Shown here in pieces: positions 9,901 through 21,124 of a stretch of 64,000 nucleotides of DNA (position 1 is its first letter; the number at the start of each line of letters is the position of its first letter). This DNA is from Coenobita brevimanus (taxonomy: Eukaryota; Arthropoda; Malacostraca; Decapoda; Coenobitidae), in NCBI GenBank assembly GCA_032717465.1, contig CM064655.1:14546652-14610651 (forward strand), in the 5' to 3' direction. The position numbers and the translations under genes were made by a program. A model generated the notes under the pieces. The model saw nothing but the letters and a program-made list of their open reading frames with translations. It was not told where the DNA came from and did not search any database.

Positions 9901-11252
9901 CAGGTAAAAGCACTCTTTAACTAATATGGAAACAACCTGTTCTGTTTACTGCTGAATTTTGCAGTGAAAATTATATAAACTGGACGATGATCACACCACA
10001 TATATTTGCATGACATATAGTCAAATAGCCTGCAATTGGTCAAATATTCCCAAAATATACCAACTTCCGATTTACTATATACTGTATAACTTCTAAATAA
10101 CATACTGCAAACACAAACATAACAAGGGTAGGTGTGAAAAGGAGTTCTGTGCTTATACATCAACATAAAAGCAAGAGTTATACATACGGTTTCCAAAACA
10201 GCAAAACCTTATGTAAATGTGTCACGTTTATATATCCATAAGAATAAGCCCACCAACACTTTCAGTGACAACTACTGCACTGTATTCAGTACTGTGGCAT
10301 TTTGTATTCTTATGGATTAAATTAAATTACACAGTTCAACCACTGAGTGCAAGATTTAAGGATTATGTACTGGTTACATTAATCTAATATACTTATTTAA
10401 GTCCAACCAACGGTCAGAATATGTTAGTAAGGTAAAGATTTAGGTGACAATTGGGCCTTTTCGCACGGTAAAAAATTAATTTCTTTTAAGATCACTGAGG
10501 CATTTGAAGACAACCATAGGTGCTTTCACTTTGTTGAAAAAAATAATAAATAAAAAAATAAAAAAGATAAAGCCTCTTCACGGCTGTCCTCGGGTACTTT
10601 CTTGATGATTGAGAATGTTGATTAAATAATGGAGAAGGTATTAAGGGTCAATGAGATGTAACTATGTTCTCTAGTGCACAGGGAACCTTCTCCTTAATCA
10701 ACAACCACAACAGTAAGTGGAGTTTGTTAATTCATTCATATCATTGATAAATGCTCCAACATGCTTGAATGTGTTGGTCTTTGTCCCCTAATGGCTGTCC
10801 TGATAAAATTTAACTTTCAACCTTTAAAAAGGCATTCAGTTTGGGTTTTCTGAACTCGCACACAGTATTATCTCCCTGTACTGTAATAACCCTAACCACT
10901 CATCCTCATTTAACTAAGTTAGAATGGCCCAGAAAAAGAAGTAAATGGGATCCCGTGATACCCAGACAGTAGCAGACCCAGATTTACTAAGATTCTCTCA
11001 ATCAAGTGCTATGCAGGAAGATATGTTTCTGCATAAGAAATTCACATAGAAAGAGAACAGAAAAACTGCACACCCCTGAACAAATACCAAGGACTGAAGT
11101 GACTCTCAAGTGGGTTTCAGTGAATAAGAAACTCTGGAATATGAAGTCTCAGAGAAGAACTTGAATTCCATCTCTCAAGACAGCATTACTTATAATGGTA
11201 CTCTAACCAAACAGAAAGGTATACTGCATGAATCTCTCATGAAATAAATTAC

Positions 11253-11310
<58 letters not shown>

Positions 11311-12035
11311 ACCTTCACTGTTACAGAAATGTGACCAAAAGATCAGTACTGATAGCCTCTAATCTTGCACTCGGGGATTATGAGGGTTAAATCATTGAAA
11401 GATGGGCATACTGTGTTATGTTACACATATAGCAAGGCTAGACTTAGTATGTATACCAAACACTCCTCAGGCTGTACCCAAATAAAGGCATTCCATTTAA
11501 AAATTTAGGATCAATTTTGTAATATATGTATGTTCAGCTTCCAATGATTTCACAGGGTACAATACAAGGTTTGCAGTAGGCAGCAACTGGAGCAGTGGGA
11601 CATCTGTGGATTAAGCTGGTAGGTGCATAAAAGAGAGCTCGAGGTGTTAATACTTATAAAAGCCATACCATTTCTGAGCCCTTGAGAGCACCGTGTGTAA
11701 AAAATAATAAATAAATATAAATTTTCGGTATATTACATTATATTTCTTGACTCCTCTTAATTATCAGGAAAGCAATTTGAGAATTAATGACTTTCTCCAT
11801 GAAAATGATTAATTAGAGACAAAGAAAAAAAAAAAAAAATTACTAGACTATTTGAAACTAAGGGAACCAAAGCAAAAGCAACCACCAGCAAATATTAGCT
11901 TAATCAAAACACTATTCAACTATGTTAATCAAGGATAATTTGTTAATCAACCCCCAAAAAACAAACTAAGCTCCACACCATATATCATAAACTTGAAATA
12001 TGTGGGACAGGAAGATGAAACAAGAGTATACTCAC
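9897..12035. other. No gene recognised; possible intron
   Basis: AT-rich sequence with no convincing coding frame. It contains the (GA)n tract at 11255-11309. If the minus-strand exon at 12036-12207 is real, this is downstream intron. Confidence 0.4.
11255..11309. repeat. (GA)n microsatellite
   Basis: About 27 uninterrupted GA units. Confidence 0.95.
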
Positions 12036-12207
12036 ACAAGCCAAAGGGGCGGTCAGTGGGCCCAGGAAGAGAGTAACGGTGTTTGGTTTTGTCCTGACTA
12101 GTGGTCTGAGAAGGAGTGGCAGCTAGAGAAGACAGCTGGGCATTTAGGTCCATCACACTGCCTGACCTTGTTACACCATCCAGACCAGCTTCAAGACTCC
12201 CGAACAG
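12036..12207 (-). CDS. Candidate internal exon of an unidentified host gene
   Basis: The minus-strand block is open for 57 codons. It is preceded by TTGCAG at 12213-12208 (acceptor) and followed by GTGAGTATAC from 12035 (donor close to consensus). The peptide begins LFGSLEAGLDGVTRSGSVMD, then NAQLSSLAATPSQ, and ends RYSLPGPTDRPFGLC. It is of mixed composition and not repeat-like, unlike the other open frames nearby. I do not recognise the protein. The Ser/Thr-rich middle and RYSLPGP segment could be a linker with phosphorylation sites, but that is speculation. No partner exon was found in the window. The phase would be 0 at the start and 1 at the end. Confidence 0.4.
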
Positions 12208-13232
12208 CTGCAACCCATGTAATTTTGTTATATCAATATTAAACAATGACTTCAGTTAGTTCTTAATCATGTAAATAATTACAAATGATATCAGTATTTG
12301 AAAACACTACAGTAAGCAATATGGAATGATATTTTTAGTAGCACTTCTGAAAAATGTTACAATGATTTAAGGTGCTGGCTGGCTCTTTCAGGTTTATAAA
12401 ATTATTTTTACCTTCTGATGTATGATGAATAAATGGTTAACCCTTAAATGGCAGCAGATAATTGCGCAAGCTCCCACTACAACTTTGGTTGACATTCACT
12501 ACTGATGAGGGTTATCAACTGTTTTACAATACAATACTACAATATTTTCCCATTCCTCTTACTCTTTTCTCAATCCTCATTACTAAACAAACAGTAGGAT
12601 TAACAGCATATTACTGATATGGTTCCTTTTCTTTCAGCATAATTTCGCTTCAAAAGGTAAAAATTCCCACTGCAACTAAACTACACCTGTACTCTGATTT
12701 GAATACAGCAATAAACACCTATATAAAGAGAGATAAGTGATCTTATAATTATCTGTATTTGTCTCTCCTTGTTGGTCATTACAGGACCTTTGAAAAGGAT
12801 ATCTTCCTTTGTCCTCTCACTGCATACATGGGCAGTGATTGCAGGGGATTTATCCTGACAGTTGTATGTAAAGGAGAGGAATCCTGTAACTCCACGGTGC
12901 TTGTAAAATTAATATGTGATCATTCCTAATGTCTCCTTTGCTCTGACGGATGTGAATCCAAGTAATAAGCTGACAATGAAATCAGCCAATTTATTTATGC
13001 ATTTACTGCCCCTTTACCTTGCACCATTCTTAACCTTCTCACTATGAGAGGTTTTTCCTAAACCAAATATAATAATTTGGCAGTAGCAGTAATGAAAAAA
13101 AAAAAATGGCATCACTGTACTAACAGGGTTACTGGGAGACTTTTTTATGGCTTCATCACTGTGAGCGGTCCAGCTTAAGCTGATTAAAATCATTTGGTTA
13201 GAGTAAGAACAAAATAAAAATAGGAATCACTG
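12208..13232. other. No gene recognised; possible intron
   Basis: AT-rich and without a convincing coding frame. A short poly-A run lies near 13096-13107. Confidence 0.4.
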
Positions 13233-13282
13233 TACTGAAGACATTACTCATGGGGCAAAACAGTATTAGATGATGATGATGT
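13233..13282 (+). repeat. 3' end of a GAT-tailed repeat
   Basis: TACTGAAGACATTACT, TGGGGCAA and TTAGATGATGATGATG match the block at 16679-16726 and, more loosely, the minus strand of 24902-24950. This looks like the conserved 3' end of a SINE-like family with a (GAT)n tail. Confidence 0.55.
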
Positions 13283-13352
13283 TTTTTTTTTTTTTTAAAT
13301 CCGAGGAAGAAGGAACCAAAGGCTGTGAGCCCGCAAAACAGTTCCTTCCAAG

Positions 13353-13462
<110 letters not shown>

Positions 13463-13471
13463 GAGCCAAAT

Positions 13472-15023
13472 TTAAGATCTGTTCATTTCGAGATGTCTGG
13501 ACACACTGCATTTGAAAGACTGGAGATCATAAAAAGTAGGACATACAGACAGAGGGAGACAGTTCCAGAGTTGACCTGTTGCATAAATGAAGGATTGTGA
13601 GTAGTGGTTAACTCTTGCATTAGAGAGTTGGACAGAAAAGGGATGAGGGTTTATTGCTAGACGGGTGCTACGCACCTGTCGTATAGGTGGAGGAATGCAA
13701 GCAGACAGTTCAGAGGAGCAATGACCATGGAAGTAGTGATAGAAAAGAGATAAAGAGGCAACAGTGCGGCGAAGAGACAAAGGTTGATGAGAGCCAGTAA
13801 GAGGAGCAGAGTTAATGAGAGAAAATGCCTTTGACTCCTGTTAAGAAGAGCTGTATGTGAGGAGCCTTCCCACACATGAGAGTTGTACTCCATACAGGGG
13901 TGAATAAATCTCATGTATAAAGTCAACAACTGTGCAGGGGTAAAGAAAGTACAGAGTCGGCTTAGCACAATTAATCTGGAAGCAGATTTTACCAGAGATG
14001 TAATATGATCTTTCCAGAGTAAATCCTGAGTGAATGAAACCCCAAACATGTTCAAGGATGATGCTGGAATGAGCTGGATATTATTAAATTTTAGTGGGTA
14101 CTCCTGTGGAAGATTCTGTCGGGTTGATAGGTGTAAAAACTGAGTCTTAGATGCATTAAAAACAACAAGATTATTTTGACCCCAGTCAGAGATACGAGCC
14201 AGGTCAGACATTAGGAGTGCCATAGCCTCACCCATTGTTTGTTGAAGTAACTGCTACGATGGACGTTGCAAGAACCGAATGGAAAGGTGAAGGGTGGAAT
14301 CATCAGCATACAAGTGGACAGGGTAAGATGTACAGCTTAGAAATCACTGATGAATAAAAGGAAGAGAGTTGGTGATAGGACAGAGCCCTGAGGAACACCA
14401 CTGTTAATAGATCTAGGAGAAGAACGATGGCCATCTACAACAGCAGCTATAGAACGACCAGAAAGGAAGCTGTAGATGAAGGCACAGATAGAAGGATAGA
14501 AACCGTAAGAGGGCAGTTTGGAAATTAAAGATTTATGCCAGACTCGATCGAAAGCCTCTGAGATATCAAGTGCAATGGCAAAGCTTTCACCAAAGTCCCA
14601 AAAGGAGGATGACCATGAGTCTGAAAGGTAGGTGAGAAGATCACCAGTCGAGCGTCCCTGATGGAACCCATACTGACAATCAGAAAGTAGGCTGTGATAG
14701 GAAAGATGCTTTAAAATTTTTCTATTAAGGATAGACTCAAAAACTTTTGAGACACAGGATGTTAAAGCAACTGGATGATAGTTAGAGGGTTGGGAATGGT
14801 CACCCTTCTTTGGGACTAGCTGAATGAGAGCAAACTTCCAACAAGAATGAAAGGTACAAGTTGAAAGACAAAGGCGAAAGAGTTTACCTAGGCAGGGTGT
14901 AAGCACACAAGCACAGTTCTTGAGAACAACAGGATGGACTCCATCAGGCCAATATGACTTGTTAATACTGAGGCTAGTGATGGCAGAAAATACATCAGCA
15001 AAAGAAATTTTAATGTCACCCAT
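13472..15023 (-). pseudogene. LINE reverse transcriptase and C-terminus
   Basis: The frame 15023-14337 contains LIQLVPKKGDHSQPSNYHPV, QYGFHQGRSTGDLL, ALDISEAFDRVWHKSL and NSGVPQGSVLSPTLF, the successive RT motifs. It shifts frame just before the catalytic box, which is present as YADDSTLH near 14300. The next frame (14235-13657) contains FNASKTQFLHLSTR and the thumb region. A final frame (13780-13472) ends NCLPLSV. RT copies the element's RNA at the nicked target. The frameshift at about 14340 and a stop near 14264 make this copy inactive. Confidence 0.85.
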
Positions 15024-15511
15024 GAGGAAGTCAGAGGCGGGAAGTGATGGAGGAACAGCACCGGAATCGTCTAAGGTGGAACTGGAGGAGAAAGTCTGAG
15101 CGAAGAGATCTGCATTATCAGTAGAAGAAATAGCTACAGAGCCATCAGAGTAGAAAGAGGAGGGAAGGATGATGAGGTAAAGTTGTTAGAAAGGTTTTTG
15201 GCAAGGTGCCAGAAGGAGCGGGAAGAATTCGAGTTGGAGAGTTGAGAGCATTTAGTGTGGATGAAATTACTTTTAGCAGAGCGAAGAACAGACTTAGCAT
15301 GATTCCGGGTAGAAACAAAATAAAGATGTGATTCAGGGGTGGGTTGGCACTGATACCTTTTATAGGCCCTCTCCTTGTTGTGGACAGCATTAGAACAAGC
15401 ACAATTAAACCAAGGCTTTCTTGCATTAGTCAAAGGATATGAGAAAGAAATGTATGCTTCCATGCCCGAGAGAATAACCTCCGTAATGCACAAGGCACAT
15501 TCAGATGGCTC

Positions 15512-16339
15512 TCAGCCATGCAAGCAATAATCATTCCAGGGAAAATCAAAGAAGTACTGCCTGAGGGCCTCCCGATCTGCAGCTCCAAAGTGCCACAGTC
15601 GCCGTTTCTTTCGAGGGTCCACAGGCTGTACTGGAGCGACAGGACAGGTTAAAGTAATAAAGTTGTGATCGGATGAGCCCAATGGAGAGAAAAGATTAAC
15701 AGTGTAAGCAGAAGGATTAGTTGTAAGGAAGAGGTCAAGTATGTTATAGCTCTCTCCAAGGCGGTCAGGGATACGGGTAGGGTGCTGTACAAGCAGCTCT
15801 AGGTCATTAAGGATTTTAGAAATGATGTAGGCTTGTTCACCAGGTGGATCAGTGAAAGGAGAGGAGAGCCAAAGATGGTGGTGAACATTGAAATCTCCTA
15901 GAATGGAGATTTCAGAGAAAGGAGAAATGGATAGAACGCGTTCCATCATAGAAGTAAGATAGTTGAAGAATTTTCGACAGTCAGTAGAATCAGGTGATAA
16001 CTAGACAGTGCAGATAAATTTAGTCAGAGAATGACAGGAAAGCCGAAGCCAGAGAGTAAAGAATTCAGAAGAATCAAGTTCAGGAACACAAGAGCAAGAT
16101 AAGTCATTGTGTACATATACACAACAGCCACCTTCGGCTTTGAAATGAGTATAGAGAAAGTAGGAGGATACAGAAAGGGGTTTGCTGTCGGTTGCCTCAG
16201 ACAGCTGAGTCTCGGTTAAAACGAGAAGGTGAGGTTTAGAAGAGGAGAGGTGATGTTCAACAGAGAGAAAGTTAGAGGAAAGGCTGGAAATGTTGCAAAA
16301 ATGAAGAAGAAGTGAGTCAGACAGTGGTTCCAAGCACAA
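15512..16339 (-). pseudogene. LINE AP endonuclease domain
   Basis: The upstream frame (16339-16001) reads LLVLTETQLS and GGCCVYVHNDLSC, corresponding to the glutamate-containing and hydrophobic core strands of an APE-type endonuclease. After a stop at 16001-16003, the next frame (15949-15512) reads [14 protein letters not shown], containing the GDFN catalytic motif, and later [11 protein letters not shown] with the SDH motif. In active LINEs this domain nicks target DNA. The interruption between the halves abolishes a single product. Confidence 0.8.
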
Positions 16340-16385
16340 TGAGTCATTACCGGAAGAGGGTCAGATGGTGGGAGCATTTGTGCCC

Positions 16386-16713
16386 CCCCCCCCAGGACTC
16401 TGAGGCAAGGTCTAAATGTGCCATTTTTCTATTAATTTTGAAAAGGAAGTGTAGTGTGTACTGTGCATGTAGTCTGGTGTAGACAGTTAGAGAAACTTGT
16501 ATTAGATAGCATGCTGGTCTACTCTCTGTGTTACTGAAACACTGAAAAAGTTCAGCAAAAAGGGATGGTCAGGAACTAGTCCTGAGGGCTGATGAAACAG
16601 GAGCTCCAGCTCTCACTGTCATCAGCTTTCCACCCATCTTTGAAGTACTGCCCTGCTTGACTGGTGCTACAGTCTACTGTACTGAAGACATTACTTGTGG
16701 GGCAACAGGATTA
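16386..16713. other. Flank with a GAT-tailed repeat end
   Basis: No gene. The last part (16679-16726) repeats the block at 13233-13282, so similar sequence lies on both sides of the LINE at 13457-16385. Confidence 0.5.
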
Positions 16714-16733
16714 GATGATGATGAAGATGCTGC

Positions 16734-16765
<32 letters not shown>

Positions 16766-16773
16766 ATGATGAT
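16714..16773. repeat. (GAT)n(GCT)n(GAT)n microsatellite
   Basis: GATGATGATGAAGAT, then about nine GCT units, then about five GAT units. It continues the GAT tail of the preceding repeat end. Confidence 0.9.
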
Positions 16774-18961
16774 TATCCTGTTAGCATGCTTGCACTAGTG
16801 CTACCTACCCTCTGTCTCCACTGTGCTCTGCGATAGGTTTAGTTACTTTCTATCTTTTCACTTACCACTTTACTAAACCACTGAATCATACCAAGATGAG
16901 TCAGAACCTTTGAGGTAGCACCTTGTGCTAATCTGCCATATTGCTTATAAATCCCTGATTCAGTCAGTACATTTTATACTTTTTGTTTTTTGTTCTGCTA
17001 AATATAATTTATTCACTTGAGGCATAACATGAAGTATTCAGCCACTATAGCAGCTTTTCAGCTAGTCTTTGTGTGCCTTCGGTGACAAGAGATGCAATGT
17101 GAATCAGTTTACATTTTTTAGCACTCTACCATTAAATACTATTTTCTATTACATAACTGCGCCTTGCTACTATTCATGTGGTCGCACACAAAGCACCCGT
17201 TTTAGGAGCCCCATGTCCTGGGCGACTGTACTACATGCTGGGCCAGTGGTCCCCACTGATTTAGACATGAAATTTTAATGAGGTACTACTGATCTTTTAT
17301 TGTATGCCACCAGTGGCATAAGGCATCATAAAAATGCTTCAACATCTTACAAGGAGCAATAGCCAAGTTTTTTTTAAGCCAAATACCTATTATATTATTT
17401 CTTGTCAGATCATGGAGAGACCTTCCCATCTGAGTGGTCACAGGCCCACTCTTCCTCCCCACTTCACCTCTTATGTTGTTCATGAGCACACTATTTGGAA
17501 CAGAATAAATAATAATGCACAGGAAAGAGGCAATCGATGCATAAAACGATGGTTTCTGCATTTGCTCACTACTGCATCTGTATCTACCATGGCATATGAA
17601 ACTTTAGGGAAGATTCTGAATTAATTATACCACCACACTGCGGTTCAGCATTCTCTTATCTACTTACGGGCATGTTGAAATGAATTGCTCAATCTCACTC
17701 TCCTTGCGTGATGCAAGAGGATGAGCGTACCTGCTTTCTTTTCAAAGGTGTCTCTACAATCATCTAACAGTGAAGAATGGGTTTATGGCTTTGCAAAAAC
17801 CTGTATTTTCTTTTCCTACTGCATGTGACTTACTTTATACTTGTATGTTGAACACTCTGAAAGTTGTCTGCCATTTAACAGTTAACAGTGATTTATTTCC
17901 TGCTATGGAATAATACTACAGCTGCTTAAAGTTGATACAAATGCATTTTAAGTTACTTACTGCAGCTTTGTAAAGCCCAAAAATTCCAAAGTGCATTTTG
18001 CTTGAATGTAAAGGATTATCACCACAGGTACCAAGTTAATTACCATATTGCCTTCTATGAAAGATGCACCTAGACTTACAAAATTACAGGCATATACTAA
18101 ACAATAGTTTCACAAAAGCAACCCTAATGATCAGATAAGGTTAGGTTATAGTTCAATTACATTCATCTTAAAGTTTTGTTGACTTTCAAGGACAACAGAA
18201 AGGCATTAAGCTCATCATGCTAGAAGCTCCTATGAGTTGAACAATCATTGCTTCCTCACATCATAAAATTAGTTTCAATACACCAAGAATACAGAATGCA
18301 TATACAGTACATGTTCAGTAAGCAAACACTGTGCTACTCTGCTGTATCTATCCTACCATGCACAACCTTTTCAAAAATTACATGCAGATGCATGCATTAA
18401 TACTTAAGACATTAACTGCCTAACCTGTAAATTGAAAACTGAAATAATGTATTTAATTTGCAATATAGTAATATCTATCTAATAAATTATCAAAATACCA
18501 GTCATATGTGTCAAATTGCACTCTCAATGACAGTCTAAATACAAACAAAACTTAAAATTACCTTTCAGATTTTTTTCCACAAAATGTCATTTGTATATAT
18601 GAAGCAATCTACATACTAATAACAAAAACTATTTTACTGTATCTCTTGATTATGTGACTAACATGAATACACATGATAATGAGTCTTGAATTTCTCTGAC
18701 ATAATTTAGGTCCATTTCAGTGACAGGAGAATTAACTTGACAGGTTACAATACATCTTAATACCAAACCACAACACCCAGTACCGGTATCTTATCAACAC
18801 AAGGTTCTGCCCAAGTTAGAATTAATGATGGTTGGGTCAGAAAACACCCGTGAAATCTGCTTGACTTCGTACACAAATGCATAAAAAAATTTATCAAACC
18901 AAATGGCACATTCAGATATTATTGACGTCTCTTTGGAACTGATGATGCAATAAATAATATA
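16774..18961. other. No gene recognised
   Basis: Long AT-rich stretch. Open frames at 17069-17278 and 17286-17624 have no domain, motif or splice context that I can support. Confidence 0.45.
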
Positions 18962-19744
18962 CAGTGAACCTCACACAATGTGAGTTTATGGGAGGCAGAA
19001 ACCCTCACATTCTACAATTTTGCATTGTGTGAACCAAAGAACCTATGGGAAAAATAGTATATAGTGGACAGCCCACCCACGGCTTGGTTTTCGAGTCCTC
19101 TTCCAGCTTACTCTTCCCTGCTAATACTTTGTCTAATAGTACTTCTAGTTGGACCAACAAATAAAACAACAAACAGAACACCATGTCCCTTTATTTAAGT
19201 GACTTCTGGGCTTGTTAAGACGGGAGGGGGGTGGTTATCTGAGACTTGGGTCATATAGTCTTGCCCCATGGGATGGGGTGCCCTGTTGTCACTCTCACTG
19301 TCACTACTGAGGTCTCCTGGAGGTGCCATAAAGCCTTCAAAGTTGACAGCTGAGACCATGATGAACAGGTGGGTACTGCTACAATGCTAAAACAGACCAC
19401 AGGATGCGAGGTAAAACATGTGTTTTCGTGAAAATATGGAGAAGAAGTGTCTGTTTACCCAGGAAAGTCAGTAGATGGCATGCAGATAGCTGGCCAGCTG
19501 CCCGCCATTTTGAATCTGGCTCATTGCCTGCCACCTGCCTTCGTGTGACTGACTCGCATTGTCCATCTCAACATTCGTAGTAATGGCAGGAAGTCTATAT
19601 TTGCCTTGGAATTATACAGCCGATTTGCATGTTGGGAAATTCGATTGGCAGATTTTGCATTCAATAAAAAAAACATTTTCTGGGTTGACCTCGCACTGTA
19701 GGTGATTCATACTGTGTGAGTTCACATTCTGTGGGGATGCACTG
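18962..19744 (-). mobile_element. Tigger-like non-autonomous element
   Basis: Left end CAGTGAACCTCACACAATGT; right end, reverse-complemented, CAGTGCATCCCCACAGAATG. TA flanks both ends. The outer 22 bp are an imperfect inverted repeat. Further inverted copies of TGTGAG/CTCACAC occur just inside. The minus strand keeps an acidic C-terminal coding tail (19365-19195). No catalytic core remains. Confidence 0.7.
19195..19365 (-). pseudogene. Acidic C-terminal transposase tail (fragment)
   Basis: The minus strand reads MVSAVNFEGFMAPPGDLSSD, then SESDNRAPHPMG and ends SPEVT followed by a stop. The N-F-E-G-F core next to a DSESD acidic cluster resembles the tail at 2137-2259 and the end at 5962-6109. 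It is probably what is left of a pogo/Tigger transposase. Confidence 0.5.
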
Positions 19745-19934
19745 TAAATGCAAGGTCCAACTAACATCTGAAAACAGGAACAAAACAGTAATCACTTGAT
19801 TATCCGGACACTCCTTATCCAGACAAGCTCTGTATCCAGATGTTAGGCCTTAGCTCTATTATTTCCGTATCTGGATTTCTTTGTCCATATCCAAACATAA
19901 AATTTCTGACATCGCCAGTTGGGGAACCTATAAA

Positions 19935-20470
19935 TCTAAAAAACTGGATGGGCGGCCTGCCAGCCTCTCTGGCCGCATGTGGGTACTACAGACCCTGACC
20001 CACCAGCTAAGTAAAAATGGCCATCCACCTCCTCACTCAATGGTTAAGGTCCCCCAGCTGCCCAGATCACTTAGATGCTAAAGGCCACATGCAAGTAATG
20101 CTGACCCTAACCCACAAGCTGAGCAAAAATGGCTGTCTGCCTCCCTCCTGAATGATCAAAGTCGTCTGCCTCGCCCCTCGAACCGAGCCCTGAGCTGGTA
20201 AAAGAATGTAACCCACCAGCTGAACAGAAATGGCCATCCACCTCCCTACTGAATGATCAAAGTCACTTGGCTGGTCTCTCAAGCCAAGCTGCGTGCTGGT
20301 AAAAGAATGTAATCCACTAGCTAAGCAGAAATAGCCGTCCACCTCCCTACTGAATGATCAAAGCCGCCTGGCTAGCCTCTCGAGCCATGCCGCACACTGG
20401 TGAAATAACGTAGCCACCAGCTTTGACTGAATGGTCAAATTTGCCTGGCCAGCCAGTAGAGACGTGGCAA
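19935..20470. repeat. About 101-bp minisatellite, four to five units
   Basis: ACCCACCAGCTgAG...AAATGGCC, CCACCTCC, GAATGATCAAAGTC and GCTGGTAAAAGAATGTA recur at about 19998, 20110, 20211 and 20312. Spacings are 112, 101 and 101 bp. A partial unit lies on each side. Confidence 0.85.
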
Positions 20471-20563
20471 TGCTGTGTTCAGTGGTGGTTATCACATGTC
20501 CTCACTCACTGTCCGACTCCAACAGTTGAAGAAGGAGTTTTCTGACATTTGTTAAGTGATTAC

Positions 20564-20950
20564 TAGTGATGGGAGATACCAGTGATTAAATTTAGATGTG
20601 ATATTGGTTACTTTGTTGGCCAGTATCTGTGGTATTGATTACTGATACCAAAAGCTAGGTAGATTCATAATTAATACCTTTTCTGTCTGATGAGCTACTT
20701 AAAAATTTAATAAAATCACTCACAATGAGCTCAGTCCTGGTAAAACTAATTACATGGCCACTATTTTGGGGGAACGTGGGCACCAAAACTGACATTCAGC
20801 GCACTAATAAGACGTAAAATCATCACTTCCCAGTGAAAGAGTATTGTTGGAAATACTTTTCCAGTTAACTGGAAAGTCTATTTCTGTACTCACAGTAATC
20901 AAAACCTAGCCATCAGTATCAACATTATGGTATCAATACAGCCACCACTA
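20564..20950. mobile_element. hAT-type MITE with 8-bp target duplication
   Basis: The left end TAGTGATGGG and the complement of the right end, TAGTGGTGG, match hAT-type termini. Flanking 8-mers are GTGATTAC (20556-20563) and GCGATTAC (20951-20958), one mismatch, the expected hAT duplication size. The 387-bp interior has no coding capacity. The phrases GATACC/GGTATC recur in both orientations near the ends. Confidence 0.75.
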
Positions 20951-21124
20951 GCGATTACATTACCCACTTGACCACAGAGGATTATTGTACACCAACCCGA
21001 GGCTAGCAGGTTATGATGCCTGTCCACTGTTCGCTGGGTACAGGGTGGTATGTTCTGTGCTTTATTAAAATTCTTTATGCAACCTTTGTCTATCTATCTA
21101 TCTATCTATCTATTGCCAGACGCC

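Noticed and set aside
17069..17624. Short frames in the 16.8-18.9 kb region as possible exons
   Set aside because: No domain, composition or splice-site support.
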